A stretch of DNA of 64,000 nucleotides from Clostridium mobile (GTDB lineage: Bacteria; Bacillota; Clostridia; Clostridiales; Clostridiaceae), in contig NZ_JAHLQF010000003.1 in assembly GCF_018918285.1 (NCBI RefSeq), positions 248,001-312,000 of the forward strand. The letters are read 5' to 3'. The translations under genes and the position numbers were made by a program. This document shows positions 22,527 through 30,156 of the stretch, piece after piece. Below the pieces are notes generated by a model. It was not told where the DNA came from. It saw only the letters and a list, made by a program, of their open reading frames with translations, and searched no databases. How positions within the stretch are numbered: position 1 is the stretch's first letter; the number at the start of each line of letters is the position of its first letter.

Positions 22527-23237
22527 ATGATTGAGAAAGCAAATAACAATATTCCAAAACACGTTGCTATTATGATGGATGGTAATGGGAGATGGGCGAA
22601 AAAAAGACTGATGCCACGTAAAATGGGACATATAGAAGGCAGTAAAAGGCTTGAAGATATTTGCGAAAGTTCTTATAAATTCGGAATAAAATATCTTACA
22701 GTATACGCTTTTTCAACCGAAAACTGGAACCGCCCAAAAGATGAGGTTCAAGGAATTATGAATCTATTCCGAAAATATTTAGTAAATAAAATAAACGAAT
22801 GCATTCAAAATAATATGTGTGTTCAAGTTATAGGAAACAGAAATGGTTTAGATACTGATATTCTTCAAATGATTGAGAATATTGAAGAAGCAACAAAAAA
22901 ATGTAGTGGCTTAAATTTGCAAATAGCTGTGAATTATGGTGGAAAAGATGAAATAATAAGGGCAGTTAATAAAATTCTTTTGTTTAAAGAACACTTGAGT
23001 AGTATTACTGAAGATGAGTTTTCTTCTTATCTGGATACATGGGACATTCCTGAACCTGATTTATTTATTAGAACTGGTGGAGATAAGAGATTATCTAATT
23101 TCTTATTATGGGAGATGGCATATACTGAGTTCTATTTTACTGATGTATTATGGCCAGATTTTAATGAAGAAGAATTGAAAAATGCACTAAATGCATTTAC
23201 TAAAAGAGAACGTAGATTTGGTCAAATAAAAGAATAA
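22527..23237 (+). CDS. Undecaprenyl-diphosphate synthase family (UppS), passenger gene
   Basis: The protein has 236 residues, full length for a cis-prenyltransferase. Catalytic Asp18 lies in 'AIMMDGNGRWAKKR', followed by 'KMGHIEGSKRLEDI', 'LTVYAFSTENWNRP', 'LQIAVNYGGKDEII' and 'DLFIRTGGDKRLSNFLLWEMAYTE' (outline), then 'WPDF'. All diagnostic boxes are intact; the usual IRTSGE reads IRTGGD. The enzyme extends FPP with IPP to the C55 lipid carrier used for peptidoglycan, teichoic acid and polysaccharide. The housekeeping copy is normally in the frr-uppS-cdsA operon, which is not here, so this is probably a second copy. It sits inside the tail locus between the fibre cassettes and the lysis genes. 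Inferred role: alter surface polymers or provide self-protection. Confidence 0.9.
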   Translation: MIEKANNNIPKHVAIMMDGNGRWAKKRLMPRKMGHIEGSKRLEDICESSYKFGIKYLTVYAFSTENWNRPKDEVQGIMNLFRKYLVNKINECIQNNMCVQVIGNRNGLDTDILQMIENIEEATKKCSGLNLQIAVNYGGKDEIIRAVNKILLFKEHLSSITEDEFSSYLDTWDIPEPDLFIRTGGDKRLSNFLLWEMAYTEFYFTDVLWPDFNEEELKNALNAFTKRERRFGQIKE

Positions 23238-23361
23238 TTATTGGTAATAAAAGGCATAACCAAACTTAAAGAATTGATTCACGATTTTCTTATTAAGCGA
23301 TGTAAAACTAAATTTACGTCGCTTTAGAGTTATATTACGATACAAACTAAATAACTAAAAA

Positions 23362-23398
23362 GCAAAATAAAGACTGAAACGCAGTCTTTTTATTTTGC
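23362..23398 (+). terminator. Terminator after the passenger genes, before the lysis genes
   Basis: A long stem, GCAAAATAA-AGACTG pairing with CAGTCT-TTTATTTTGC (2-base bulge), with loop AAAC/G. The core closely matches the terminator at 19409-19434, consistent with duplication of the cassette boundary. Confidence 0.7.
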
Positions 23399-23426
23399 CT
23401 ATTTTTTCAAAACAAGGAGGGATGAT

Positions 23427-23849
23427 ATGGATAAAAAAGAAGTATTTAATGGGGTGATTGCAGGAGCTGGAACATTTTTTACTTATCTTTGTGGATTTTG
23501 GGATACTGCTCTTATAGTGTTAATATCTTTTATGATATTGGATTATATTACTGGAATACTTGGAGGAATGGTATATAAGGATTTAAGCAGTGAAGTTGGC
23601 TTTAAGGGTCTTTTAAGAAAGTTCACTATAATGGTAGTACTCATTGTTGCAGTTTTACTTGATAGATTATTAAATGATGGAACTTGGGTATTTAGGACAT
23701 TGGTATGTTATTTTTATATAGCAAATGAGGGGATTAGCATATTAGAAAATGCAGGTAGGTTAGGGCTCCCCCTTCCAGAAAAACTACTAGAGGCATTATC
23801 TCAGTTAAAGGAAGGTAATAAAAAAGCTAATAAAGAAATAAGGAATTGA
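23427..23849 (+). CDS. Phage holin (phage_holin_4_1 / toxin-secretion holin family)
   Basis: The protein has 140 residues, with ribosome site AAGGAGGGATG. It has three to four hydrophobic segments (about 8-25, 27-47, 66-85 and 88-105), with the family motif 'ILDYITGILGGMVYKDLSS' (outline) and 'GFKGLLRKFTIMVV'. The family is found in clostridial prophages and beside toxin genes, such as TcdE/UtxA relatives. It forms membrane lesions that let the endolysin reach the wall. Its stop overlaps the start of the amidase, as expected for a lysis module. In a tailocin locus it would release particles by killing the producer. Confidence 0.88.
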   Translation: MDKKEVFNGVIAGAGTFFTYLCGFWDTALIVLISFMILDYITGILGGMVYKDLSSEVGFKGLLRKFTIMVVLIVAVLLDRLLNDGTWVFRTLVCYFYIANEGISILENAGRLGLPLPEKLLEALSQLKEGNKKANKEIRN

Positions 23850-24622
23850 TTAAGTTGAAGATAATTAAAACTAATTTAAATAGGATTGGTTCTTTAAAAT
23901 GGGGTAATAAACCTAATAAGATAATAATTCATCATCCTCAGTTCTATGGGGGCGTTGAAGAGTTAAATAATTTAATGATAAACATGGGATACTCCATGAT
24001 AGGATATAATTATTATATAAGAAAAGACGGTAGTTTATGGGAAGGAAGGCTAGTTGAAGCTATAGGAGCTAACTGTTATGGACAAAATTCTCGTAGCATA
24101 GGAGTGTGCTTTGAAGGAGATTATGATAATGATAGAACTATGCCAAAAGCTCAACTCAATTCAGGTATAGAACTAATAAAATATTTGATGAAGAAATATA
24201 GTATAGAGGAAGTAGAGGGACATAGGGCTTATTACAACACCTCATGTCCAGGTAGGTATTTCCCATTAGAGGAACTGTTGAATGGAGTAAAAGAACATTC
24301 CTATATAAGTATAGATGGAGGAGCATACTCAAATTACAAAGGTATGCCTGCATTAAATTTAATTATCAGAGATTATTCAAAGGATATTTTAAGAGTTTTT
24401 GCTTGGGTGGATAGCGATAAGAAAGCAAGCTGGGCCTTTGATATTAAACCTCCTAATAGTAATTATACAAGGTTATTTAAAAATATTAACAAAGTTATAA
24501 ATACAAGAAATGGTGGGTTCACTTTTTCTAAAGGAGCCTACTATAAAATTAAAGCTAAAGGCTACAATGACATGGGAAGAGTTGTAGCAGAAAATCAAAT
24601 AGTTTTAAAAGTTCTAGATTAG
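23846..24622 (+). CDS. N-acetylmuramoyl-L-alanine amidase (Amidase_2), endolysin
   Basis: The start is TTG 23846 (overlaps the holin stop) or TTG 23855; no ATG is available. The protein has 258 residues. The amidase_2/PGRP domain spans about residues 15-150: zinc ligands H in 'IIIHHPQFYGG', the middle 'GYNYYIRKDGSLWEGR', and 'EVEGHRAYYNTSCPGRYF' with the second His and the Cys/Asp-like ligand position. The C-terminal ~105 residues are a beta-rich domain, probably wall binding, that I do not recognise. It cleaves the MurNAc-L-Ala bond and should release tail particles after the holin acts. It is the last gene of the locus and has a strong terminator after it. Confidence 0.9.
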   Translation: MIKLKIIKTNLNRIGSLKWGNKPNKIIIHHPQFYGGVEELNNLMINMGYSMIGYNYYIRKDGSLWEGRLVEAIGANCYGQNSRSIGVCFEGDYDNDRTMPKAQLNSGIELIKYLMKKYSIEEVEGHRAYYNTSCPGRYFPLEELLNGVKEHSYISIDGGAYSNYKGMPALNLIIRDYSKDILRVFAWVDSDKKASWAFDIKPPNSNYTRLFKNINKVINTRNGGFTFSKGAYYKIKAKGYNDMGRVVAENQIVLKVLD

Positions 24623-24639
24623 AATTAAAGCTAAAGTTA

Positions 24640-24683
24640 AAGCCATGGGTAAGAGAAAACTTATCCATGGCTTTTTGTTTTTA
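24640..24683 (+). terminator. Terminator at the end of the tail locus
   Basis: A 12-bp stem with one mismatch (GCCATGGGTAAG / CTTATCCATGGC) is followed by TTTTTGTTTTT. It closes the rightward operon. Confidence 0.85.
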
Positions 24684-24775
24684 TATTATTAAAATTTGTG
24701 CAATTAAAACTGAGAAAATTAAAATAATCATAGATTAAAAATTTAGGTTTATTCCTTTATATTCTTTTAGATTTT

Positions 24776-25468
24776 TTACATTATCTTTATTAAATATAAT
24801 AGCAAAAGATGGGTTGGATAGAAAGCGTAAAACAGATATTTTATATTAAAGCCTTTTTCTCCATTGTATAATTTTATTGGTATTAATGCTAATATGGCTA
24901 AAAGTTGCATAAGCATATCTAAGGATAATAGATATTGAACTGGTACTCCTAATAGCAACATATATGCACTATAGGCTAATTGGGCCACGAGTATGAGAAA
25001 TATTTGATTCTTAGCCATATCTTTAAAGCTGTCATGGTATTTAAAGAAGAAGTAAATGCTAAATACTCCAGTAAAGTCTCCGTCTATACGCAAGAAGAAA
25101 GCTGCAATGGCAATAACCCAAACAAAAGCAATTCTATATTTACTTTTAGAATTATCATAAAGATATATAGCTACAAGTCCTAAAAATAAATCAAAGATAG
25201 TATTCAGTGCAAGAAAATTTTCCCCAAAAGCTTGTCTAAACGCAAGGGTAAAGGGTATTTGAGATATTAAAGCACAAATAAACAATCTTAACATATACTT
25301 CTTTTTATTTCTTGTTTTTAAATATCCTTCTGCAATAAAAAAGCAGAATATAGGAAAGGCAAGTCTTCCTATTAGCTTAAAAATTATAACTTGTGGATAA
25401 AGAACAGTTCCAATATGATCTAAAAGCATTGCTATAATAGCAAAAATTTTAAGAGTAGTTGAATTCAT
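24776..25468 (-). CDS. TraX-family membrane protein
   Basis: The protein has 230 residues with about seven hydrophobic segments. It opens 'MNSTTLKIFAIIAMLLDHIG', and 'LIGRLAFPIFCFFIAEGY' follows, which is the TraX signature (PF05857); the F-plasmid member acetylates pilin. Chromosomal copies in Firmicutes have no established function. They are thought to be membrane acyltransferases. It is transcribed leftward and converges with the tail locus. The ribosome site is AGGAGGAA. It is outside the tail module by orientation and terminator position. Confidence 0.85.
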   Translation of the reverse strand: MNSTTLKIFAIIAMLLDHIGTVLYPQVIIFKLIGRLAFPIFCFFIAEGYLKTRNKKKYMLRLFICALISQIPFTLAFRQAFGENFLALNTIFDLFLGLVAIYLYDNSKSKYRIAFVWVIAIAAFFLRIDGDFTGVFSIYFFFKYHDSFKDMAKNQIFLILVAQLAYSAYMLLLGVPVQYLLSLDMLMQLLAILALIPIKLYNGEKGFNIKYLFYAFYPTHLLLLYLIKIM

Positions 25469-25548
25469 ATAAATTCCTCCTGTATTTTTATTAATAATAT
25501 AAAGATACAGGGTAATTTTAAGGATTCTATAAAGTTTATATAAAAACT

Positions 25549-26256
25549 TTACTCATATATATCCCCAGCTAATTTTTCTAAAGCTTCCCCATCCAATATA
25601 ATTATAGAATTTTTATCTTTTTTAATTATTCCATCGCTGCATAATTTATTTATGGTTCTATGAAGATGTCTATAGCTGCTGCCAAGTAGGTCAGCCATTT
25701 CAGTTAGCTTATCTGTTGAAATTCCGTTAATAGTATCACTCCATTCCTCCTTTGAAGAAGAAACCGCTAAAAGATAACTGGCTAATCTATTTTCTAGAGG
25801 GTAGAGAAGATTAATAGAGCTGACTTTTGAATTTTTATCTAATTTATCTCCCAGACTATTTATTATGTATCTTAAAAACAAGGTATCATCAAGGGCAAAT
25901 TGGCGCAATATCTTCATGGGTATGCATATACATAAAGCTTTTTCTACTACCTGAACATTTGAGTGAGTATAATTATCATTTACAATTTCCACATCTCCTA
26001 TTATACTTAAAGGCTTATAAAATCTTAATAAGAGGGATTTGCCATTCTTAAGCAACAAATAAACCTTAGTTTTACCTTTTACTAAAAAATAAAAATACTC
26101 TAGTCTTTCTTTTGATTTGCATATATACTCATTTTTATCGAACATATATAGCTCCATATATTCGGTCATATCCTTTAAAAACATATCTTTAATATTATAC
26201 TTATCAATATAATATTTAAGTTTATTTTTATCTGTAATTTTTTGCAAAACTATCAC
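25549..26256 (-). CDS. Crp/Fnr-family transcriptional regulator
   Basis: The protein has 235 residues. The N-terminal cNMP-binding-like beta-barrel spans about residues 30-120 ('EYFYFLVKGKTKVYLLLKNGKSLLLRFYKPLSIIGDVEI', outline). The C-terminal winged helix lies about residues 170-225, with recognition helix 'DLLGSSYRHLHRTINKLCSDG'. No cysteine cluster of the Fnr type is present, so oxygen sensing is unlikely. It is divergent from the YdcZ-type transporter pair at 26574 and 27008 and may control it; related regulator-transporter pairs occur in other Firmicutes. The dispersed repeat copy 2 sits between them. Confidence 0.85.
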   Translation of the reverse strand: MIVLQKITDKNKLKYYIDKYNIKDMFLKDMTEYMELYMFDKNEYICKSKERLEYFYFLVKGKTKVYLLLKNGKSLLLRFYKPLSIIGDVEIVNDNYTHSNVQVVEKALCICIPMKILRQFALDDTLFLRYIINSLGDKLDKNSKVSSINLLYPLENRLASYLLAVSSSKEEWSDTINGISTDKLTEMADLLGSSYRHLHRTINKLCSDGIIKKDKNSIIILDGEALEKLAGDIYE

Positions 26257-26279
26257 CTCAAGACTAAAATTTATACTTA

Positions 26280-26474
26280 TATCAAGTGATTCTTAGCTTC
26301 AGATGGAGTTTGCTTAAAAAGAATACTTACTCCAACTGAAGCTTAGAAGAACTTATCCAGGGACGTCATCCGTTATGCACAGCATAAGAACTCTAAATCA
26401 CTGAAGCTCAAGAGCTCTAATATCTCCCACTTGTAGAAGATGGGAGTATTACGGATGGTAGTCATCGAATAAAC
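26280..26474 (-). repeat. Dispersed hairpin repeat, copy 2 (inverted, longest)
   Basis: This is the reverse-complement orientation of copies 1 and 3. It has the same ends and the same 3' hairpin (ACTCCAACTGAAGCT / AGCTTCAGATGGAGT). It carries about 50 extra bases in the middle (about 26373-26423), including a GCTCAAGAGC palindrome and TATGCACAGCATA. This longest copy is probably closest to the ancestral form, with copies 1 and 3 derived by internal deletions. It lies between the divergent Crp-type and transporter genes, so it may affect their promoters. Confidence 0.8.
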
Positions 26475-26573
26475 TAAATAAATTAATAAAATTATGACAT
26501 ATGTCCTATTATATAATTTTATTTATATTATAACATTAAGTAAGAACAAATAATTGAAATGGAGAGTAAATGT

Positions 26574-26996
26574 ATGTATAAACTAGGTTCAGTAATTATA
26601 GGATTTTTAATTACAATCATGGTCACCATCAATGGTGTTTTAGCCAAAGGAGTAGGAGATTATAAATCAGTATTAATAATACATGTGGTAGGTCTTATAG
26701 CTATAAGTTTATTACTATTATTAAGAAAAGAAAAAATTAACTTGAAAAAAGAAATTCCTAAATATCTTTTCAGTGGAGGAGCTATTGGAATTTTTGTTGT
26801 ACTATTTAATAACATATCATTTAATAAATTGGGAGCGGCTCTTACATTGTCATTAGGTCTATTTGGACAACTAATAATGTCAGGAATAATAGATCATTTT
26901 GGATTGTTTAATATGGATATAAGTAAGTTTAATGTAAAAAAGATATTTGGTTTTTTGCTAATTTTTGCAGGATTAGTTGTTATGATCATATATTAG
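26574..26996 (+). CDS. YdcZ/DUF606-type small transporter, subunit 1
   Basis: The start is ATG 26574 with GGAG 9 bases upstream; ATG 26559 overlaps that site. The protein has 140 residues with four to five transmembrane helices ('LGSVIIGFLITIMVTINGVLAKG' opens, outline). It belongs to the DMT-like YdcZ family, whose members usually occur in tandem pairs and are thought to form heterodimeric exporters. The second half-size gene follows after 11 bases. The substrate is unknown. The divergent Crp/Fnr-type gene may regulate the pair. Confidence 0.8.
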   Translation: MYKLGSVIIGFLITIMVTINGVLAKGVGDYKSVLIIHVVGLIAISLLLLLRKEKINLKKEIPKYLFSGGAIGIFVVLFNNISFNKLGAALTLSLGLFGQLIMSGIIDHFGLFNMDISKFNVKKIFGFLLIFAGLVVMIIY

Positions 26997-27007
26997 GAGG
27001 GTGAGAT

Positions 27008-27466
27008 ATGATAAATATTATGATTGCCTTTATAACTGGAGCTTTAGTTATTTTATCTATGGTAATAAACTCTAGTTTAGGAAAAAAGATTGGAGTGCTC
27101 CAGGGAACTTTTATAAATTATATTGTAGGATTGATAGGCATTGCTGTGGTACTTTTAATTAAATATGGTGGAATAGATATACCTTTTGGAGATCTACAAA
27201 AGGTACCCTTATGGGCATATTTAGGAGGAGCAATAGGGGTTATAGTGGTAGCAACTTCTAATATTATAATACCTAAGATTCCAACTATATATTCAACTTT
27301 ATTAATTTTTATAGGACAACTTGGAACAGGTATAGTAATAGACTATTTAACAATGAATGTAGTATCAAAAGGAAAGATTATAGGAAGTATTCTTATATTA
27401 TTAGGACTTGTATATAATTTTTATATAGATAAGAAAGAATTAGTAAAAGAACAAGCTGGTTGTTAA
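27008..27466 (+). CDS. YdcZ/DUF606-type small transporter, subunit 2
   Basis: The protein has 152 residues, with ribosome site TAGGAGGGTGAG. It shows the same family pattern as its neighbour: 'VILSMVINSSLGKKIGVLQGTFINYIVGL' (outline) followed by 'YLGGAIGVIVVATSNIIIPKI'. It has five hydrophobic helices. It is tandem with 26574-26996 and presumably forms the other half of a two-gene membrane complex. The stop codon lies within a terminator hairpin. Confidence 0.82.
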   Translation: MINIMIAFITGALVILSMVINSSLGKKIGVLQGTFINYIVGLIGIAVVLLIKYGGIDIPFGDLQKVPLWAYLGGAIGVIVVATSNIIIPKIPTIYSTLLIFIGQLGTGIVIDYLTMNVVSKGKIIGSILILLGLVYNFYIDKKELVKEQAGC

Positions 27467-27486
27467 AAACCAGCTTGTTAATTTTA
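27450..27486 (+). terminator. Terminator overlapping the end of the transporter gene
   Basis: A perfect 12-bp stem (AACAAGCTGGTT / AACCAGCTTGTT) encloses the stop codon and is followed by AATTTTAAAA, a modest T run. Confidence 0.6.
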
Positions 27487-27508
27487 AAAATATAAAATAA
27501 TATTAACT

Positions 27509-27871
27509 TTACATAACTCTTCCAGGTAATAAAGCATCTATTACTCCAATAACTAAAGCAGCTAATATGGCACCTATTATAGATACTCTCATATTAGGTA
27601 CAAAAAGTTGAGTTAAGTATATTATTATAGCTGCTATAATAAATCCTTTAAAGCCTTTTCCAAAAGGTGAGGCATCTGCGCCCATGAAGCTTTCTACTAA
27701 AGCATCTATTATTGTAATTACAACTGCGGCTAATATCATTGGCCAAAATCCTACTATAGTAAAGCCAGGTGTTAAAAAGGATGTTATTGCTAGCACAATA
27801 GTAGTTAATACAAGTCTTATTATATAACCCATAAAAGTAGAGTTAGTACCTTCTGCATTTTTGTTGCCCAT
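27509..27871 (-). CDS. Phage-holin-family (4 TMS) membrane protein
   Basis: The start is ATG 27871 because AGGAGG needs about 8 bases of spacing; ATG 27877 would be too close. The protein has 120 residues and three to four hydrophobic segments ('IIRLVLTTIVLAITSFLTPGF', then 'FWPMILAAVVITIIDALVE', 'GFIIAAIIIYLTQLFVP' and 'IGAILAALVIGVIDALLPG'). The pattern matches the mycobacterial-type 4TMS phage holin family, common as chromosomal singletons in clostridia. No lysis partner is adjacent, so a true holin role is doubtful. It is monocistronic. Confidence 0.75.
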   Translation of the reverse strand: MGNKNAEGTNSTFMGYIIRLVLTTIVLAITSFLTPGFTIVGFWPMILAAVVITIIDALVESFMGADASPFGKGFKGFIIAAIIIYLTQLFVPNMRVSIIGAILAALVIGVIDALLPGRVM

Positions 27872-27990
27872 AATCATTTCCTCCTTTAAAATAAAAAATT
27901 AATTCATATATATTGTGTGTATAAAATATAAAAATATTTAAATAATAAGAGAATATTTTTGATATTAATTTATCATTACCTTAAAAATAT

Positions 27991-28020
27991 AAAAAAATGC
28001 ATTTATAAATGCATTTTTTT
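27991..28020. terminator. Bidirectional palindromic terminator
   Basis: AAAAAAATGCATTTATAAATGCATTTTTTT is a perfect palindrome (only the ATGCATTTATAAATGCAT core counts as the stem). It lies just after the helicase stop and works in either direction by symmetry. Confidence 0.75.
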
Positions 28021-28024
28021 AAAA

Positions 28025-29221
28025 TTACTTAAATTTTTTTGAATTATTATCTCGTTTTTTATTAGTTGCTTTATTAGATTCATTGCTATCTATTAAATTT
28101 CCTTTATATATAGATTTACCTATAATTTTTATATTTAAGTCTTTCTCATATCTTTTGAGCAAGGAAACTTCCTTTTCTGTAGCTATAGAAATAGTAGTTC
28201 CTAAACTACCTGCTCTTCCAGTTCTACCTGCCCTATGTATATATTCTTTTGAGTCCTGTGGTAAGTCTAGGTTAAATATATGAGTCACTTCTTTTACATC
28301 TAACCCTCTAGCTGCTAAATCAGAAGCTACTAATAATTGAAATTTACCACTTCTAAAACCATCTAAAGCTTTTTTTCTTTCTTCCTTTGAAGCATTTCCA
28401 TATATTCCATAAGCATTAATATGATGATATTGAAGTTTTGATGTAGCTATTTCCACCTCATCTGGTTTATTTATAAAAATTATACCTCTCTTAGGTTTTG
28501 TTGCGGCTATTAATTTTCTTAAAACTTCAATTTTATCTCTTTGTTCACAAGTCAAATATAAATGATTAATATTTTCGTTAACCTGAACTTTATCTTCTAT
28601 GGTTATAATTTCAGGATCCTTCATTAGTCCTTTTGCTATATCTAAAGTTCTATTGTTTATTGTAGCTGAGAAGGTCATCAGTTGCCTATCTCTCATTGTT
28701 GTTTTTATCACATCTTTTACACGAGTTAAATTATTTTGATCAAGCAATCTATCGCCTTCATCTATGACTATAGTTTTTATAGTGTGGGCACTGATTTTTT
28801 TCATTTTTATAAGCTCAAATATTCTACCTGTAGATCCCACAATTATATGAGGTTTTTCTTTTAGCTTTTCTATTTGTCTTTTTACATTTACTTCTCCTAT
28901 TATAGGAGTTGAAGTTACAGGAATTTCAGAATTTGTAGCTAAAAGTTTTATTTCTCTGTCTATCTGCATAGCTAGCTCATGAGTTGGAGCTAATATAATA
29001 GCTTGCATTTCTCTTTTTTCAGAATTTATTTTTTGAAATATAGGAAGTAAATAGGCTAAAGTTTTACCGCTTCCAGTCTGTGACTGTCCTATAATATCTT
29101 TATTTTCTAAAGCTAGAGGAATAGCTTTTGCTTGAATATCTGTAGGGACTTTTATACCACCTTTATTCAATCCATCCACTAATTGAGGATTTAAATTTAG
29201 TTTATCAAATGATATCGTCAT
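28025..29221 (-). CDS. DEAD-box RNA helicase (motif II DEGD)
   Basis: The protein has 398 residues, with ribosome site AGGAG. The two RecA-like domains are complete: Q motif ('FDKLNLNPQLVDGLNKGG'), motif I 'GQSQTGSGKT' near residue 50, Ia 'PTHELAMQ', II 'VIDEGDRLL' (Gly replaces the usual Ala), III 'FSAT', V 'ASDLAARGLDV' and VI 'HRAGRTGRAG'. The C-terminus ends soon after the core with a short Lys/Asn-rich tail and no DbpA-type RNA-binding domain. Such helicases unwind RNA during ribosome assembly, decay or cold growth. It is flanked by its own promoter region and a palindromic terminator. Confidence 0.9.
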   Translation of the reverse strand: MTISFDKLNLNPQLVDGLNKGGIKVPTDIQAKAIPLALENKDIIGQSQTGSGKTLAYLLPIFQKINSEKREMQAIILAPTHELAMQIDREIKLLATNSEIPVTSTPIIGEVNVKRQIEKLKEKPHIIVGSTGRIFELIKMKKISAHTIKTIVIDEGDRLLDQNNLTRVKDVIKTTMRDRQLMTFSATINNRTLDIAKGLMKDPEIITIEDKVQVNENINHLYLTCEQRDKIEVLRKLIAATKPKRGIIFINKPDEVEIATSKLQYHHINAYGIYGNASKEERKKALDGFRSGKFQLLVASDLAARGLDVKEVTHIFNLDLPQDSKEYIHRAGRTGRAGSLGTTISIATEKEVSLLKRYEKDLNIKIIGKSIYKGNLIDSNESNKATNKKRDNNSKKFK

Positions 29222-29638
29222 ATTTATCTCCTTTTGTTTATCTATTTAAGAATTATTATTTACTGGATTAATTTTTATATAGCATTTTTATAGAAAGATT
29301 TACTTATAAACTTTTTTCATAAAGAAATGTTAGTTTGAAAGAAATAATCTTTATCTGTGACTTCTCTTGAAAGAGCTGTAATAATTCTGCATTTAATATT
29401 ATAATCTGACAAATTAATAAAATCTACTATATTATTCTTTTTACTGAGTTCTTTCTACTTTTTTTATAAGATCAAATGTATAATTTTTTCTAGTTTCAAA
29501 AAATATATTAATATTATAACATATCTTCTATTATAAAAATGCAATACAAGTGTAAGAATATGTAGTAGATAGTTTACATATATTATTTTAAGAAATACTA
29601 TTAGCAATGTAATAGTTATGCTCTTTAAGAGGCAAGGA
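29222..29638. other. Gene-poor gap between helicase and response regulator
   Basis: No intact gene is visible. On the minus strand, around 29325-29465, a 45-codon open stretch without a start codon reads sensibly ('VDFINLSDYNIKC', 'ITALSREVTDKDYF') and may be the remnant of a lost gene, but I cannot assign it. A 7-bp hairpin (ACTATTA / TAATAGT, loop GCAATG) lies at 29597-29616, just upstream of the next promoter. Confidence 0.3.
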
Positions 29639-29667
29639 TTGTGTAAATATTTAAAATTTAGTATAAT
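29639..29667 (+). promoter_or_regulatory. Promoter of the response regulator gene
   Basis: TTGTGT and TATAAT are separated by 17 bases. An 8-bp inverted repeat (CAAGGATT at 29633-29640 and AATCCTTTG at 29681-29689) brackets the promoter and could be an operator, perhaps for autoregulation. Confidence 0.5.
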
Positions 29668-29724
29668 TTTACTTAAGCATAATCCTTTGTAATGAAATTC
29701 ATTAACTTAAAGGAGGAAAAATTG

Positions 29725-30156
29725 ATGATTAAAAGAATAGTAATAGCCGAAGATGAGCCTATTACTAGAATGGATATTTCAGAGACTTTAATGGAGGCGG
29801 GCTACGAAGTTGTAGGCATAGCCTCTAATGGATTAAGTGCAGTGGAGATTGCTAGAAAAACTAATCCAGATTTAATTGTTATGGATATAAACATGCCTGT
29901 ACTTAATGGATTAGAAGCCTCAAAAATGATTATTGAAGAGGCAATAACAAATTGCATTATAATTATAACAGAACAAAATATAGAAGAATTTATAGATGTT
30001 GCAGATGAAATTGGAATTATGGGATATGTGGAAAAACCCATAAATGAAAAAAAGCTTTTATCTACTATAGAGACAGCAATATTTGAAAGTAAAAAAATGA
30101 AAAGTAATAGAAAGTACATAAATAACATCAATACAAAAATAGCTATGGATTTTTAA
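29725..30156 (+). CDS. Receiver-domain response regulator (ANTAR-type receiver without ANTAR)
   Basis: The start is ATG 29725, with AAGGAGG upstream. The protein has 143 residues. The receiver domain is complete: acidic pair in 'IAEDEP' (residues 8-10), phospho-acceptor Asp in 'DLIVMDINMPVLNGLEA' near residue 54, the Thr switch in 'IIIITEQN', and the Lys in 'EKPI'. The sequence style (EDEPITRMD, GYEVVGIASNGLSAVE) is that of AmiR/NasR regulators, which carry a C-terminal RNA-binding ANTAR domain of about 55 residues. Here the protein stops 20 residues after the receiver, so the output domain is missing. It may be a single-domain regulator or a truncated gene. No histidine kinase is nearby. Confidence 0.82.
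   Translation: MIKRIVIAEDEPITRMDISETLMEAGYEVVGIASNGLSAVEIARKTNPDLIVMDINMPVLNGLEASKMIIEEAITNCIIIITEQNIEEFIDVADEIGIMGYVEKPINEKKLLSTIETAIFESKKMKSNRKYINNINTKIAMDF

Noticed and set aside
3061-24683. Extracellular contraction (eCIS) or type VI secretion system
   Set aside because: There is no AAA+ ATPase, PAAR or VgrG-type spike gene; holin and amidase are present, and the order is that of PBSX-like phage tails.
2257-24683. GCCATGG-containing palindromes at both ends of the tail locus as attachment sites
   Set aside because: They are the stems of terminators (2257-2346 and 24640-24683); there is no integrase, and the flanks share no direct repeat.
29325-29465. 45-codon minus-strand open stretch as a gene
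   Set aside because: It has no start codon and no ribosome site; at most a decayed fragment, noted in the gap entry.
29597-29616. ANTAR-type RNA hairpin upstream of the receiver gene
   Set aside because: The loop GCAATG lacks the A1/G4 pattern of ANTAR targets, there is no second hairpin, and it lies upstream of the likely promoter.
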